Translations under genes and position numbers: made by a program | The notes under the pieces: model-generated | What the model was told of the DNA's origin: nothing | The model's input: only the letters and a program-made list of their open reading frames with translations | The model's database searches: none | In this document: positions 25,960 through 35,375 of the stretch, in pieces | Layout of the letters: the number at the start of each line of letters is the position of its first letter | How positions within the stretch are numbered: position 1 is the stretch's first letter | Assembly (NCBI GenBank): GCA_945861275.1 | Contig: CAMATZ010000025.1 | Span: forward strand, 20,180 to 84,179 | Source: Bordetella parapertussis | GTDB lineage: Bacteria > Pseudomonadota > Gammaproteobacteria > Burkholderiales > SG8-41 | Reading direction: 5' to 3' | Length of the DNA: 64,000 bases

Positions 25960-26709
25960 TCAACCCAGCATCTGCCCGCCATCGACCGCGATGGTCTGGC
26001 CGGTGACCCAGCTTGCCGCACTACTTGCCAGGAACAGCGCAACGTTCGCTATTTCCTGTGGCGTGCCCAGACGCCCAAAACGGATCCTGCCGAGGATCGC
26101 ATTGTAGAGTTTAGGGTCTGTGGTTTTTCTTTTCTCCCAACTCCCGCCCGGAAACTCGATGGAACCGGGCGCAATACAGTTCACGCGAATGTGTTTGGCC
26201 GCCAGGTGCGCCGCCTGCGACAGAGTGTATTGGATCAACGCTGCTTTGACCGCGCCGTACGGCGGTGTGCGTGCGCTGGCCTTAAGGCCGGCAGTGGAAG
26301 AGATATTGATGATCGAGCCCCGCGATTTCTCAAGAAAAGGCAACGCGGCGTGGGACGCGCGCACCGGAGCCATCAGGTCGACGCTGACGCTTACCGCCCA
26401 GCCCGCTTCGTCGTCGCTGCTGCCGAAGCCGGATGCATTGTTCACCAGCACGTCGATACCGCCAAGTGCTTGCGCTGCGGCCAGTACGTAGTTTGCCACC
26501 GCGGGTCCATTGCCGAGGTCGCAGGTCACGGCATGCACGGTGTGACCATACTGCCGCAGTTCGGCTTCGGTTGCACGCAGCGCGCTTTCGCCACGCGCAC
26601 AGATCGATACGTTCGCGCCGGCCTGCGCGAACGTCAGCGCGATTGAGCGGCCAATGCCGCGCGAGCCGCCGGCGATGATTGCATTACGTCCAGTCAGGTC
26701 AAGTTGCAT
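25960..26709 (-). CDS. Short-chain dehydrogenase/reductase
   Basis: 249-aa classical SDR of FabG-like length. The dinucleotide motif is GGSRGIGR (14-21), with NNAS at 90-93, catalytic Ser138 in NISSTAG, Tyr151 and Lys155 (YGAVK), and C-terminal TGQTIAVDGGQ. The arginine in CARGESAL suggests NADP(H). Substrate unknown. Its start is 86 bases from the lipoprotein start on the opposite strand, so the two share a divergent promoter region. Confidence 0.85.
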   Translation of the reverse strand: MQLDLTGRNAIIAGGSRGIGRSIALTFAQAGANVSICARGESALRATEAELRQYGHTVHAVTCDLGNGPAVANYVLAAAQALGGIDVLVNNASGFGSSDDEAGWAVSVSVDLMAPVRASHAALPFLEKSRGSIINISSTAGLKASARTPPYGAVKAALIQYTLSQAAHLAAKHIRVNCIAPGSIEFPGGSWEKRKTTDPKLYNAILGRIRFGRLGTPQEIANVALFLASSAASWVTGQTIAVDGGQMLG

Positions 26710-26794
26710 GTGTGCAAATCACTCCGTGATAAAGGTGTTTGATTATCTCATTCCGTTACATTTTCGCCCAGCGCGCGATGCGCTATCATGCCGC

Positions 26795-27502
26795 ATGCGT
26801 AACTGTTCACGACTACTGCTGCTTACCCTCGCGCTGCTGCCTGCCTGCGCCAGCCAGCACACCGCGCCCCCGCGCACGGGCGGCGGGTTTAGTCCTTCGC
26901 AGCTCGTGAAATCCGATATTGACCGCGTGGCTGAGGCGCATCAGCGGGAAATTTTTCACAATCTGCGCGTGCTTGCCGAGAAACTCTATCGCCGCAATCC
27001 GCGCGAGTTGAGCAAAAGCGGGCAACGCACGGTGGATGTCGGTGTTGCGCGCATTTTTGACGTGCATCACGACTGGCGCTTCGCCGAACTGCGCGGCGCA
27101 CGCGGCACCGCGGCCATACAACTCGCGCTGCGTGAGAATTATGCGGGTGACAGGGTGCTGGCCTACGTCGTCGGTGTGGCGAGCATGATCCAGACTGCGT
27201 TCCATGACAAAACAGAATTTTTCATGCTCGACGATCTTGATGCACAAGGCCTGCACAACGCCGCCCGCAACGTGGAAATCGCAGTATGGAAACTCTCCAA
27301 CACGCGCAATGCCCAGGGACAGTTGCTGCTGCTTTCCAACGACGCTGCCGGCGCGACGATCAATCTCAGCTTCGAGCGCGAGTTTGGTAAGATGATCGCC
27401 AGTCTCGACATCCTGTCGAAAATCGCAGCGGACAAGAGCAACCGCACAGTGGTGAAAGTCTTTCAAACCATCGCCACTGCGGTGTTTCTGCCGATAAAAT
27501 AA
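26795..27502 (+). CDS. Hypothetical outer/inner membrane lipoprotein
   Basis: 235 aa from ATG 26795; the track start at 26654 would bury the signal peptide. The signal sequence MRNCSRLLLLTLALLPAC has a lipobox LPAC with Cys18 as the lipidated residue. There is no Asp at +2 (ASQ follows), so outer-membrane targeting is expected. The mature part is helical (DIDRVAEAHQREIFHNLRVLAEKLY...) with RVLAYVVGVASMIQTAFHD near the middle. Function unknown. It is convergent with relA, 70 bases away. Confidence 0.78.
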   Translation: MRNCSRLLLLTLALLPACASQHTAPPRTGGGFSPSQLVKSDIDRVAEAHQREIFHNLRVLAEKLYRRNPRELSKSGQRTVDVGVARIFDVHHDWRFAELRGARGTAAIQLALRENYAGDRVLAYVVGVASMIQTAFHDKTEFFMLDDLDAQGLHNAARNVEIAVWKLSNTRNAQGQLLLLSNDAAGATINLSFEREFGKMIASLDILSKIAADKSNRTVVKVFQTIATAVFLPIK

Positions 27503-27572
27503 ATGTGGCGCGGTTTCGCGCCGGGACGCCACAGTAGGAATGGATGCGGTTTTGATGTTCTCCGGCCCGCCC

Positions 27573-29780
27573 CTAGCGCCGCCCCGCCCGCATCACCCCT
27601 TTCACCTCGCGGATCATGGATAACACGCGCTGCAACTGAGCGAGATTGGCGATTTCCAGCGTGAAGCGCATGCGCGCGAGCAGATCACGTGTCAACGTAT
27701 TGGTAGCGGTAACGTTCGCTCGTTCGCGCGTGAATACCTCGCTGATATCGCGCAGCAGCCCGGTGCGGTCGAGCGCTTCGATCTCCACCTCGGCAGGAAA
27801 CGTGGCGCCGGTTGCCGCCCCCCATTCGGCCGTCACCATGCGCTGCGGATCGAGGCGTTTGACGTTGGCGCAGCTTGCGCGATGCACGGTGACGCCGCGT
27901 CCGCGCGACACGAAGCCCACTATCGGCTCCGGCGGTGCGGGCTTGCAACATTTTGCCGGTACCGTCAGCAGCTTATCCACGCCGACCACCAGCACGCCAC
28001 CACCCGTGCCACTAGCGCGCGGCTTGCGCGGCGCGGGCATGCTCTCAACCACCGGCGCCGCGGGCGCCGCCGGACGCAGCGCATCCTGCAGACGCCGCGG
28101 CCCGATATCACCGCGCCCGATATCCGCCAGAAAATCATTGAGCTTGGCATAGCCCTGCTCGTCCGCCAGCTTGTCGAGATTCAACGCCGTAAGGCCGTGA
28201 CGCTGCAATTCCTTGTCCAGTGCCGCGCGGCCTTGCGCCACATCCATGTCGTAGTGCTGGCGATTAAACCACTGCCGCACTTTGCTGCGCGCGCCCTGAC
28301 TCTTGATGTAGCCCAGTTGGGCATTCAGCCAGTCGCGGCTGGGCCCGCCCTGCGCAACCGTGGTGACTTCGACCTGCTGGCCGTTGCGCAGCACCGTGTT
28401 GAGCGGCGCCATTGCGCCATCGACCTTCGCGCCGCGGCAGCGGTGACCGAGTTCGGTATGCACGTGATACGCAAAATCCACCGGTGTTGATCCGCTGGGC
28501 AAATCGACCACTTTGCCCTGTGGCGTAAATACGTAAATGGTATCGTTGAACAGGCCGGTTCTAAATTGCTCTGCCAGTTCGCCGGCATCACGCACCTCGT
28601 CTTTCCATTCCAGCACCTGCCGCAGCCACGCGATTTTCTCGTCGTAGCCTTTGGTTTGGCGCGCGCCTTCCTTGTAGCGCCAGTGCGCGGCCACCCCGAG
28701 CTCCGAGCTTTGATGCATATCGTGCGTGCGGATTTGCACTTCGACCGACTTGCCTTCCGGCCCGATCACCGCGGTGTGCAGCGAGCGGTAATGGTTGGCC
28801 TTGGGCTTGGCGATGTAATCGTCGAACTCCTTCGGGATAGGCGACCACAATTGATGCACCAGACCCAGGGCCGCGTAGCAGTCCTTCACGTCGTCCACCA
28901 GCACCCGCACCGCGCGCACGTCGTAGAGCGCTTCGAAATCCATGCCTTTGCGCTGCATCTTGTTATAAATGCTGGTGATATGCTTGGGCCGGCCGCTGAT
29001 CTCGGCTTTGATACGCGCGTGCGCAAGCTCGTCCTTGAGCAGCGTCATCACGTTTTCGATGTAGCCCTCGCGATGGACACGCTTATCGTCGAGCAGGCGC
29101 GCGATTTCCTTGTAGGCGTCCGGCTGGAGGATCCGAAATGCCAGATCTTCCAGCTCCCATTTCAACTGCCATACCCCCAGACGATTGGCGAGCGGCGCAA
29201 AAATATCGCTGCCGAGCTGCGCTTTGTCTCGGCGCGCGGCTGCATCATCGCTCCTGACTGCGTAACGCAAATCCTGCGTGTGATCCGCGAGCTTGATCAG
29301 CACCACCCGCACATCCTGCACCATCGCCAGCAGCATTTTGCGCAGCGCTTCGAGTTGCTCTGCCTGCTCATCGGGACTGCTGTTTGGTAAGCGCGGATCC
29401 CCTTTGCGCCGGTTCGACAACGCGCCGATGGCGTTCATGCGCAGCACGCCTTCGGCCAGCTCTGCAATGGCCGCGCCGAATTTATCGCGAATGCGCCGCG
29501 CGGCATTCGCCTCCAGCGCCAGTGCCGGCCACAACAATGCGGCGGCAATAGCTTCGTGCCCCAAACGCAAATCGTCGAGCAATGATACCGCTCCCAGGAC
29601 ATGCGTGAGCACCGCTTCGCCATTGGCAAGCGTTTTACCGTCATACAGCGGCGTGACATAGGCGATCACATCGCGCAGTGTTTGCGCGGCGGCAGCGGAT
29701 TCGTGCACGGCAATCGCATCGATCCACGCCGGTGTAGCGGCGGCGGGGGTTACCAGCTTGAGATGGGTTGCTTTGACCAT
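27573..29780 (-). CDS. relA: (p)ppGpp synthetase RelA
   Basis: 735 aa. The N-terminal HD-type hydrolase domain is degenerate: the usual LLHD reads AALLWPALAL and no other HD pair is visible, so the enzyme should only synthesise. The synthetase region has the SIYNKMQRKG and YDVRAVRVLVDDVKDCYAALGLVH signatures near 268-310. TGS (VFTPQGKVVDLPSGSTPVDFAYHVH), a zinc-finger domain (AKCCKPAPPEPIVGFVSRGRGVTVHRASC) and a C-terminal ACT domain follow. It senses uncharged tRNA on the ribosome and makes (p)ppGpp. Monocistronic. Confidence 0.95.
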   Translation of the reverse strand: MVKATHLKLVTPAAATPAWIDAIAVHESAAAAQTLRDVIAYVTPLYDGKTLANGEAVLTHVLGAVSLLDDLRLGHEAIAAALLWPALALEANAARRIRDKFGAAIAELAEGVLRMNAIGALSNRRKGDPRLPNSSPDEQAEQLEALRKMLLAMVQDVRVVLIKLADHTQDLRYAVRSDDAAARRDKAQLGSDIFAPLANRLGVWQLKWELEDLAFRILQPDAYKEIARLLDDKRVHREGYIENVMTLLKDELAHARIKAEISGRPKHITSIYNKMQRKGMDFEALYDVRAVRVLVDDVKDCYAALGLVHQLWSPIPKEFDDYIAKPKANHYRSLHTAVIGPEGKSVEVQIRTHDMHQSSELGVAAHWRYKEGARQTKGYDEKIAWLRQVLEWKDEVRDAGELAEQFRTGLFNDTIYVFTPQGKVVDLPSGSTPVDFAYHVHTELGHRCRGAKVDGAMAPLNTVLRNGQQVEVTTVAQGGPSRDWLNAQLGYIKSQGARSKVRQWFNRQHYDMDVAQGRAALDKELQRHGLTALNLDKLADEQGYAKLNDFLADIGRGDIGPRRLQDALRPAAPAAPVVESMPAPRKPRASGTGGGVLVVGVDKLLTVPAKCCKPAPPEPIVGFVSRGRGVTVHRASCANVKRLDPQRMVTAEWGAATGATFPAEVEIEALDRTGLLRDISEVFTRERANVTATNTLTRDLLARMRFTLEIANLAQLQRVLSMIREVKGVMRAGRR

Positions 29781-29838
29781 AGGGAGATTATAAGTTGAGA
29801 TTTATCCGCTGTGGCCCGCGCCGGAACAAGCTGCAGGA

Positions 29839-30243
29839 TCATTCACCTGCCGCCCGAAACGCCGCCTCAACCGCGCGCACCAACGAAGGATGCAGCGTGC
29901 CCAAAGCGGGCGTTTCTCCATGGGGGGCTGCTGGCGGCACGGTGAACCAATCCGTGGTGTACGGCAGATCGACGATCTGTCGCAGGTCGAATTTGGTGTC
30001 GTAACTCAGCCCGGCGGCTGCATAGGCTACCGGGTTACGGCTGCGCAGAATTGCAAATTCTCCGCGATACAGCGTACTAGTACGCTGACTGGTGCCATAA
30101 GCGACACGCACGACGAACTGTGGCGCGTCGTCGTCGAAAACCGTAACGATAAGCGCAGGTCGTGGCTTCGGGCGGGGATGAATGTCGTCCGGGAAATGAC
30201 ACCACACAATTTCGCCAGCGGTGGGTTCGCCCCACCATTTCAT
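29839..30243 (-). CDS. MazF/PemK-like toxin
   Basis: 134 aa. GEIVWCHFPDDIHPRPKPRPALIV matches the N-terminal beta-barrel motif of MazF/PemK endoribonucleases, which cleave mRNA. The rest (QFVVRVAYGTS, SYDTKFDLRQIVDLPYT) keeps the CcdB/MazF fold order. The protein is slightly longer than usual, with a C-terminal Ala-rich extension. Its start overlaps the antitoxin stop by 4 bases (30240-30243). Class assignment is moderate because sequence divergence is high. Confidence 0.7.
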   Translation of the reverse strand: MKWWGEPTAGEIVWCHFPDDIHPRPKPRPALIVTVFDDDAPQFVVRVAYGTSQRTSTLYRGEFAILRSRNPVAYAAAGLSYDTKFDLRQIVDLPYTTDWFTVPPAAPHGETPALGTLHPSLVRAVEAAFRAAGE

Positions 30244-30533
30244 TTCACCACCGTCTCAGTCTCGAACAAACTGGAGCGCACCGAGCGCTTGCTACTGCGC
30301 GGCACGCGCTTTTTGATTTGCCGAATTTGCGCTGCGCTAAGCGCGCCATCATCGGGCTCGTACTGCGGCAGAATTCTTACAGCCAACTCGTGCAAGGCCT
30401 GATGTATCGCTTGTGTCTCATCGACACCCAGACGTTCAGCGAGGCGCTTCGCGGTTTCGCGACTCACGCCGCCCGGGCTGTCAGACACGCGATAGCGGAA
30501 CGCAATTTGGTTGGCGATCAACTTGATTGGCAT
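30240..30533 (-). CDS. Antitoxin of MazEF-like module
   Basis: 97 aa. An early FRYRVSDSPGGVSRETAKRLAERLGVDETQAIHQALHELAV block looks like a helix-rich DNA-binding region, followed by a basic, probably unstructured tail (KKRVPRSSKRSVRSS). It comes first in a two-gene operon with the toxin. The promoter and palindromic operator lie immediately upstream. Calling it an antitoxin rests on gene order, overlap and size rather than on a clear family match. Confidence 0.6.
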   Translation of the reverse strand: MPIKLIANQIAFRYRVSDSPGGVSRETAKRLAERLGVDETQAIHQALHELAVRILPQYEPDDGALSAAQIRQIKKRVPRSSKRSVRSSLFETETVVK

Positions 30534-30550
30534 GCTTGAACCTCATTGTT

Positions 30551-30589
30551 AGATATCTATAAGATATCCACGATGCCGCAAAATGTCAA
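30551..30589 (-). promoter_or_regulatory. Sigma70 promoter with overlapping palindromic operator
   Basis: On the minus strand TTGACA (30584-30589), a 17-bp spacer and TATCTT (30561-30566) form a near-consensus promoter. The palindrome GATATC-TATAA-GATATC (about 30552-30568) covers the -10, the usual layout for toxin-antitoxin autoregulation. Confidence 0.7.
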
Positions 30590-30658
30590 TAGATGGAACG
30601 CCCCTTCCAGGCTGCAGCATGTCTTATACATTACAATTTTCGTAGCTCAGCGTATGGC

Positions 30659-30684
30659 ATAACCATTTGTTTTTATTAATATTT
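30659..30684 (+). repeat. Dispersed motif copy (TAANNNNYTGTTTTTA)
   Basis: TAACCATTTGTTTTTATTAAT, abutting the stop of comEC (which is read from the other strand). Nearest to the consensus together with the copy at 35341. Confidence 0.65.
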
Positions 30685-33065
30685 CACAACTCCTCCGGAT
30701 CAGGCACCGCATCCCCCAGCATCTGCGTCTGCCAATAGCGCCGGTAGGTCGCACGGTGCGGCGTGACCCGGATGGCGTCGCCCGCCCCCAAGTGCAAGGT
30801 CAGCGCGCCGTCGCGGTCAGTGCGATAGACATGACTGCCGTGCCGCAAATAACGTTCTTCTACATCGGGGTGCGGATGGCGGAAGCGATTGCGATAGCCC
30901 ACCGCGTAAATCACGATGCGCGGATCAACCGCTTGCACGAACGCCGCTGTCGACGAGGTTTTGCTGCCGTGATGCGGCACCAGCAACACCTGCGCACGCA
31001 ACGCCTCACGCGAGGACGCCAGCAACTGCAGCTCCGCGCGCGCTTCGATATCCGCGGGTATCAACACCGCACCATGGCGTGTCGCAATGCGCAGCACGCA
31101 GCCGCGATTGTTGTCCCTGATCGATGCATCGTCATAGCTGTCACGGGTCGGATGCAGCATGTCGAAGCGCACGCCGTCCCATGCCCAGCTTTGCCCCGCA
31201 AAACAGTGTGCGGATTTGTCGGCCTCGAAACGCAGCGGGTCAAGATCGGGCACCGAGGTCAGCAGTTGCGCCACCGGCATTGCCTGCAACACCGACGATG
31301 CGCCGCCGTAGTGATCGATGTCATCATGGCTCACGATCAACATATCCAGCGCCTTGACTCCGGCCGCGCGCAGATACGGCACGATCATGCGATTGCCGGC
31401 GTCGGCTTGCGGGCCGTACGCAGGACCGCTGTCAAACAGCAGCGCGTGATGGCGCGTGCGCGCCACGACGGCGAGACCGTGACCCACGTCGAGCACCGTG
31501 AGTTGCAATTCGCCCTCCGGCAAAGGCGGTGGTGCGGCAAGAAACAAAGGCAGAAATGCCGCCAGTCCCGTCCAGCGCAGCGGAAAGCCGCGCGGCAGCA
31601 GCAGGACTATCGCACCGGCTACCGCCACCAGCACCGTCCACCCCGGCGGTGCGTGTTGCTGCCATACCGCTGCCGGAAGATTGCTCATCCACGCCAGTGC
31701 CAGCCCGCACCACGACATAACGCCATGCGCGAGCTGCAACACCCAATCAAACGGCAACAACATGCCCGCCAGCGTCAGCGGCACCACCACCAGGCTCACC
31801 AATGGAATCGCCAGCGCATTGGCCAGCGGCGAAATAATCGACACCTGTTGAAACAACGCCAGCAGCGCCGGCATCAGCGCCAGTGTTACCGCCCATTGCA
31901 CCTGCGCCCAGGTGAGCAGCCAGTGCGCTGTGCCGACGCGTCCCACGCTCACGTACAAAATCACCGCCACCGCGCCAAACGACAGCCAAAAGCCGGCAGC
32001 CAGCACCGCCCATGGATCGATTAGCACCACCACCAGCAGCGCAACGCTAAGCACCGCCAGCGCCGAACTCATGCGATTCAGCCACAGCGCAACCGCCACC
32101 ACGCCCAGCATGTAGAGCGTTCGTTGCGCCGGCACTTCATAGCCCGCGAGCAAGGTGTAGATCAGCGCCGCCGTCAGTCCCGCCAGCACCGCGGCCTTGC
32201 GCGCGGGCAGTCGCAGCGTGAGACGCGCGCTGCGCCGCCACAGGCCGTAGGCGAACGCGAATATCAGCCCCGACACCATGGTCACATGCAGTCCGGAAAT
32301 CGACATCAGATGATTGACGCCGGTGCGCGTAAATATCTGCCACTGATCGGCTGGTATGGCGCGCTGGTCACCGATCGCCAGTGCCGCCAGCACGCCGGCA
32401 TAAGGCTTGTCGGGCAGCGCCTGCAGAATGCGCGCGCGCAGCCGCTCGCGCGTGGCCTCGATCCAGTACGCGGGCTTGTGAACCATTGCATCGATGCGTC
32501 GGCTGCCGCTTTTCGGGCGCACGCTACCGGTGGCGCGTATATCACGTTCAAACAGCCACGCTTCGTAATCAAAACCGTGTGGGTTGGCGCTGCCGCGCGG
32601 ACGCCGCAAGCGCACAGTGAGTTGCCAGCGTTCGCCGGGCTTGAGATCCGGCAAGCTGCCGTGGCTACCCTCTTTGGCCACACTGCCCCACCAGTTCAGC
32701 GCGATATGCGAGGGCACCACAGCGCCCGGCGTGATCACGCGTTCGACATCGAACTCAAAGCGCACGCTGCGCTCATAGTGTTGCGGCAGACTTGCCACCA
32801 CGCCCACGATTTGCACATCGCGGCCTTCCCAGGCCGGCGGCAGCGCGTCGTTCATGCGCAACTGCGCGCGTGTGGCGGCGTAGAAAAATCCGGCGCTCAC
32901 GCAACACACGCCCATCGCGGCGAAAAATATCCAGCGTTGTGCGCGCGTGTACCACGCCAGCAACAGCAACGGCGGCAACACCACGGCCCACGCCAGCGGC
33001 GGCAGCAGCGCTTGTTGCTGCAGCAGTGCGATTCCCGCCACGAAAAGAATGATGAAGAAGGGCAA
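30684..33065 (-). CDS. comEC: DNA internalisation channel protein ComEC/Rec2
   Basis: 793 aa. The N-terminal part has an OB-like soluble region (DUF4131), then the competence domain with many hydrophobic helices and MSISGLHVTMVSGLIFAFAYGLW near 253. The C-terminal metallo-beta-lactamase domain carries LDVGHGLAVV and SHDDIDHYGG. It forms the inner-membrane pore that carries single-stranded DNA in transformation. The start is a TTG (33065) with no nearby ATG in frame. The gene is divergent from DUF2062. I cannot see other competence genes here. The track's 422-aa plus-strand ORF is its antisense shadow. Confidence 0.93.
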   Translation of the reverse strand: MPFFIILFVAGIALLQQQALLPPLAWAVVLPPLLLLAWYTRAQRWIFFAAMGVCCVSAGFFYAATRAQLRMNDALPPAWEGRDVQIVGVVASLPQHYERSVRFEFDVERVITPGAVVPSHIALNWWGSVAKEGSHGSLPDLKPGERWQLTVRLRRPRGSANPHGFDYEAWLFERDIRATGSVRPKSGSRRIDAMVHKPAYWIEATRERLRARILQALPDKPYAGVLAALAIGDQRAIPADQWQIFTRTGVNHLMSISGLHVTMVSGLIFAFAYGLWRRSARLTLRLPARKAAVLAGLTAALIYTLLAGYEVPAQRTLYMLGVVAVALWLNRMSSALAVLSVALLVVVLIDPWAVLAAGFWLSFGAVAVILYVSVGRVGTAHWLLTWAQVQWAVTLALMPALLALFQQVSIISPLANALAIPLVSLVVVPLTLAGMLLPFDWVLQLAHGVMSWCGLALAWMSNLPAAVWQQHAPPGWTVLVAVAGAIVLLLPRGFPLRWTGLAAFLPLFLAAPPPLPEGELQLTVLDVGHGLAVVARTRHHALLFDSGPAYGPQADAGNRMIVPYLRAAGVKALDMLIVSHDDIDHYGGASSVLQAMPVAQLLTSVPDLDPLRFEADKSAHCFAGQSWAWDGVRFDMLHPTRDSYDDASIRDNNRGCVLRIATRHGAVLIPADIEARAELQLLASSREALRAQVLLVPHHGSKTSSTAAFVQAVDPRIVIYAVGYRNRFRHPHPDVEERYLRHGSHVYRTDRDGALTLHLGAGDAIRVTPHRATYRRYWQTQMLGDAVPDPEEL

Positions 33066-33097
33066 TGTGATCCAGGAATATCGCTACAATAAACCAC

Positions 33098-33664
33098 ATG
33101 TTACGCAAGTATCTGCGGCGCGTGCTGCCGAGCCATCAATCCATACGCGACAACCGTTACATCGCGCGTTTTGGCAATCGTCTGCAACATCATAACCTGT
33201 GGCATCTGCGTCGCCGCTCGGTGGCGGGCGGCGTGGCGGCCGGGCTGTTCGCGGGTTTGATTCCCGGCAGCAATCCGGTGCAATTCAGCGCCGGCGCTTT
33301 GCTCGCAATCGGCTTCAAGGTCAATCTGCCGCTGTCGATGCTGGTGACGCTGTATTCCAATCCGTTCACCATCGTGCCACTGTATCTGGTGGCGTTCAAG
33401 CTGGGGCAACTCGCACTGTGGCAAAGCGGCGGCGAGCTGCCGCTATTCGAGATCGGGGTCGAAGGCCAGGGCGCCATGGCGTGGTTAAGCGCCACACTGC
33501 AGTGGCTGACCAGCGCCGGCAAACCGCTGCTGATCGGCCTGCCGCTGCTTGCGCTGCTGCTCGCTCTCATCGGATACTGCATCACCGATTGGGCGTGGCG
33601 CCTCGGCGTGCTGTGGCAGTGGCGCCAGCGCAAACTTAGACGTGCGAGGAAATCATCGCCATGA
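33098..33664 (+). CDS. DUF2062 membrane protein
   Basis: 188 aa. The N-terminus (MLRKYLRRVLPSHQSIRDN) is basic and cytoplasmic. The core RRSVAGGVAAGLFAGLIPG and YSNPFTIVPLYLVAFKLG are diagnostic of DUF2062, with three hydrophobic stretches and a basic tail. Function unknown. The stop overlaps the alkA start by 4 bases (ATGA), so the two are coupled. Confidence 0.85.
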   Translation: MLRKYLRRVLPSHQSIRDNRYIARFGNRLQHHNLWHLRRRSVAGGVAAGLFAGLIPGSNPVQFSAGALLAIGFKVNLPLSMLVTLYSNPFTIVPLYLVAFKLGQLALWQSGGELPLFEIGVEGQGAMAWLSATLQWLTSAGKPLLIGLPLLALLLALIGYCITDWAWRLGVLWQWRQRKLRRARKSSP

Positions 33665-34278
33665 AACCCCGCTATTGGACGCGCGCCACCACCGAGCTTT
33701 CCGCTCGCGATGCAGTGATGAAAAAGCTCATCGCGCAGCACAAGAGTCTCGCACTGGGCAGCCGTGGCGACGCCTTTCAAACACTGGCGCGCGCCATCGT
33801 CGGCCAGCAGATTTCGGTGAAGGCCGCGCAAAGCGTGTGGAACCGCTTCGTGGCGGCGCATGGTGTTGTAGCCCCGGCGGTGATTGCCGCCTCCACCCCT
33901 GAAACGCTGCGCGGCTGCGGACTTTCCGGGCAAAAATCGGGCTACATCCTTGATCTTGCGACGCGCTTTGCCGATGGACGGCTGCAACCGGCGGGCTGGA
34001 AACGGCTGCAGGACGAAGCACTGATCGCGGAATTGATTCAAGTCAAAGGCATCGGCCGCTGGACCGCCGAAATGTTCATGATTTTTAATTTGACACGGCC
34101 CGATATATTTCCTGCCGGTGATCTCGGTCTGCAAAAGGCCATGACGCTGCATTACAATCGCGGGCGCCCATTGACGCCGGCATGCATGCAACGCATAGGC
34201 GCGGCGTGGGCGCCGTGGCGCTCAGTCGCCACCTGGTATATGTGGCGCAGTCTTGACCCGATACCCGTCGAATATTAG
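33661..34278 (+). CDS. alkA: DNA-3-methyladenine glycosylase (AlkA family)
   Basis: 205-aa base-excision enzyme removing alkylated purines. The helix-hairpin-helix is LIQVKGIGRWTAEMF and the catalytic Asp is residue 154 in IFPAGDLGLQKA. The FQTLARAIVGQQISVKAA segment near 39-56 binds DNA. It is shorter than E. coli AlkA because it lacks the N-terminal extra domain, as in many bacteria. Coupled to DUF2062 upstream; the K+ channel gene follows 3 bases later, so three genes probably form one operon. Confidence 0.9.
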   Translation: MKPRYWTRATTELSARDAVMKKLIAQHKSLALGSRGDAFQTLARAIVGQQISVKAAQSVWNRFVAAHGVVAPAVIAASTPETLRGCGLSGQKSGYILDLATRFADGRLQPAGWKRLQDEALIAELIQVKGIGRWTAEMFMIFNLTRPDIFPAGDLGLQKAMTLHYNRGRPLTPACMQRIGAAWAPWRSVATWYMWRSLDPIPVEY

Positions 34279-34281
34279 GCA

Positions 34282-35334
34282 ATGGCTGAACATTACATCC
34301 CCGCCGCCGCGCTGCCGCAGCGTCCGTACCTGCGTTTTGTGTGGGGTTTTGTCGCGCTGATGGCAATCATGGCGATAGGCGCCGTCGGCTACAAAATCAT
34401 CGGCGGTGAAAAAGCGACGTGGATCGACTGCATCTACATGACGTTTATCACCATCGCCAGCATCGGCTATGGCGAAATTATCGATCTGAGCCACAGTCCC
34501 GGCGGCCGCGTATTCACCATGTTCATCGGCTTCGCCGGCATTGGCGTCGCGACCTACCTGCTATCGACATTTACGGCGTTCCTGCTCGAAGGCAAAATCA
34601 ATGAAGCACTATGGAGAAAGCGGATGGAAAAAAATATCCATAAACTGAATCAGCATTTTGTGGTGTGCGGCAGCGGGCGCGTGGGCCGCAATGTGGCCAA
34701 TGAACTATCGGCCACCAACCGTTCGTATGTGATCGTGGATATCGATTTGCATGAGATCGAGACGCACCTCGAAAAACATCCAAACACGCTGTATGTTCAT
34801 GGCGACGCTACCGACGATGACCTGCTGCTCAAGGCCCATGTCGGGACCGCTGCCGGCGTTTTCGCCATTACCGGCGACGACGGGCGTAATCTGATGATCG
34901 CCATTACCGCGCGGCAATTGAATCCCAGCGCGCGCATCGTCGCGCGCTGCCACGAAATGCGTAATATCGAAAAACTGCGTAAGGCCGGCGCCGATGCGAT
35001 TGTGTCGCCTGATTTCACCGGCGGCATGCGCATTGTGTCGTCGATGGTGCGGCCGCAGGTGGTGACTTTTCTCGACGAAATGCTGCGTTCGGATAAGAAT
35101 CTGCGGGTGGAAGAATTACACCTGCCGCCGTCGTTTCGTGAGACCACGCTCGGCGCGCTCAATCTGCATCACAGCGATTACATCGTACTCGCGTTGCGTG
35201 AAAAAGAGGCCTGGCAATTTAATCCCGCCACCGGCAGCGTGCTCAAACCCGGCGCGACGCTGGTGGTGATGACCACGCCCGGCGGCCGCCAGCTGCTGGA
35301 GCAGCGGTTCGCGCAGAGCGCTGCTCCTGTATAA
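34282..35334 (+). CDS. Potassium channel with RCK (TrkA-N) domain
   Basis: 350 aa. Two membrane helices (FVWGFVALMAIMAIGAVGY and FIGFAGIGVATYLLSTFTAFL) flank a pore loop with selectivity filter SIGYGE in place of TVGYGD. The cytoplasmic NAD-binding RCK domain starts at HFVVCGSGRVGRNVANEL (GxGxxG) and contains VIVDIDLHE, then a TrkA-C-like C-terminus. It would form a ligand-gated K+ channel like Kch or MthK. Follows alkA by 3 bases. A dispersed-motif copy follows the stop. Confidence 0.88.
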   Translation: MAEHYIPAAALPQRPYLRFVWGFVALMAIMAIGAVGYKIIGGEKATWIDCIYMTFITIASIGYGEIIDLSHSPGGRVFTMFIGFAGIGVATYLLSTFTAFLLEGKINEALWRKRMEKNIHKLNQHFVVCGSGRVGRNVANELSATNRSYVIVDIDLHEIETHLEKHPNTLYVHGDATDDDLLLKAHVGTAAGVFAITGDDGRNLMIAITARQLNPSARIVARCHEMRNIEKLRKAGADAIVSPDFTGGMRIVSSMVRPQVVTFLDEMLRSDKNLRVEELHLPPSFRETTLGALNLHHSDYIVLALREKEAWQFNPATGSVLKPGATLVVMTTPGGRQLLEQRFAQSAAPV

Positions 35335-35340
35335 GGTATA

Positions 35341-35366
35341 TTGTAAGCATTTGTTTTTATTAATTA
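35341..35366 (+). repeat. Dispersed motif copy (TAANNNNYTGTTTTTA)
   Basis: TAAGCATTTGTTTTTATTAATT, 9 bases after the K+ channel stop and just upstream of the next gene's GTG. Confidence 0.65.
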
Positions 35367-35375
35367 TTTTTTCAC

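Noticed and set aside
30756-32024. 422-aa plus-strand ORF
   Set aside because: Antisense shadow of comEC; His/Arg/Gln-rich composition with no motif, while comEC on the minus strand has clear conserved domains.
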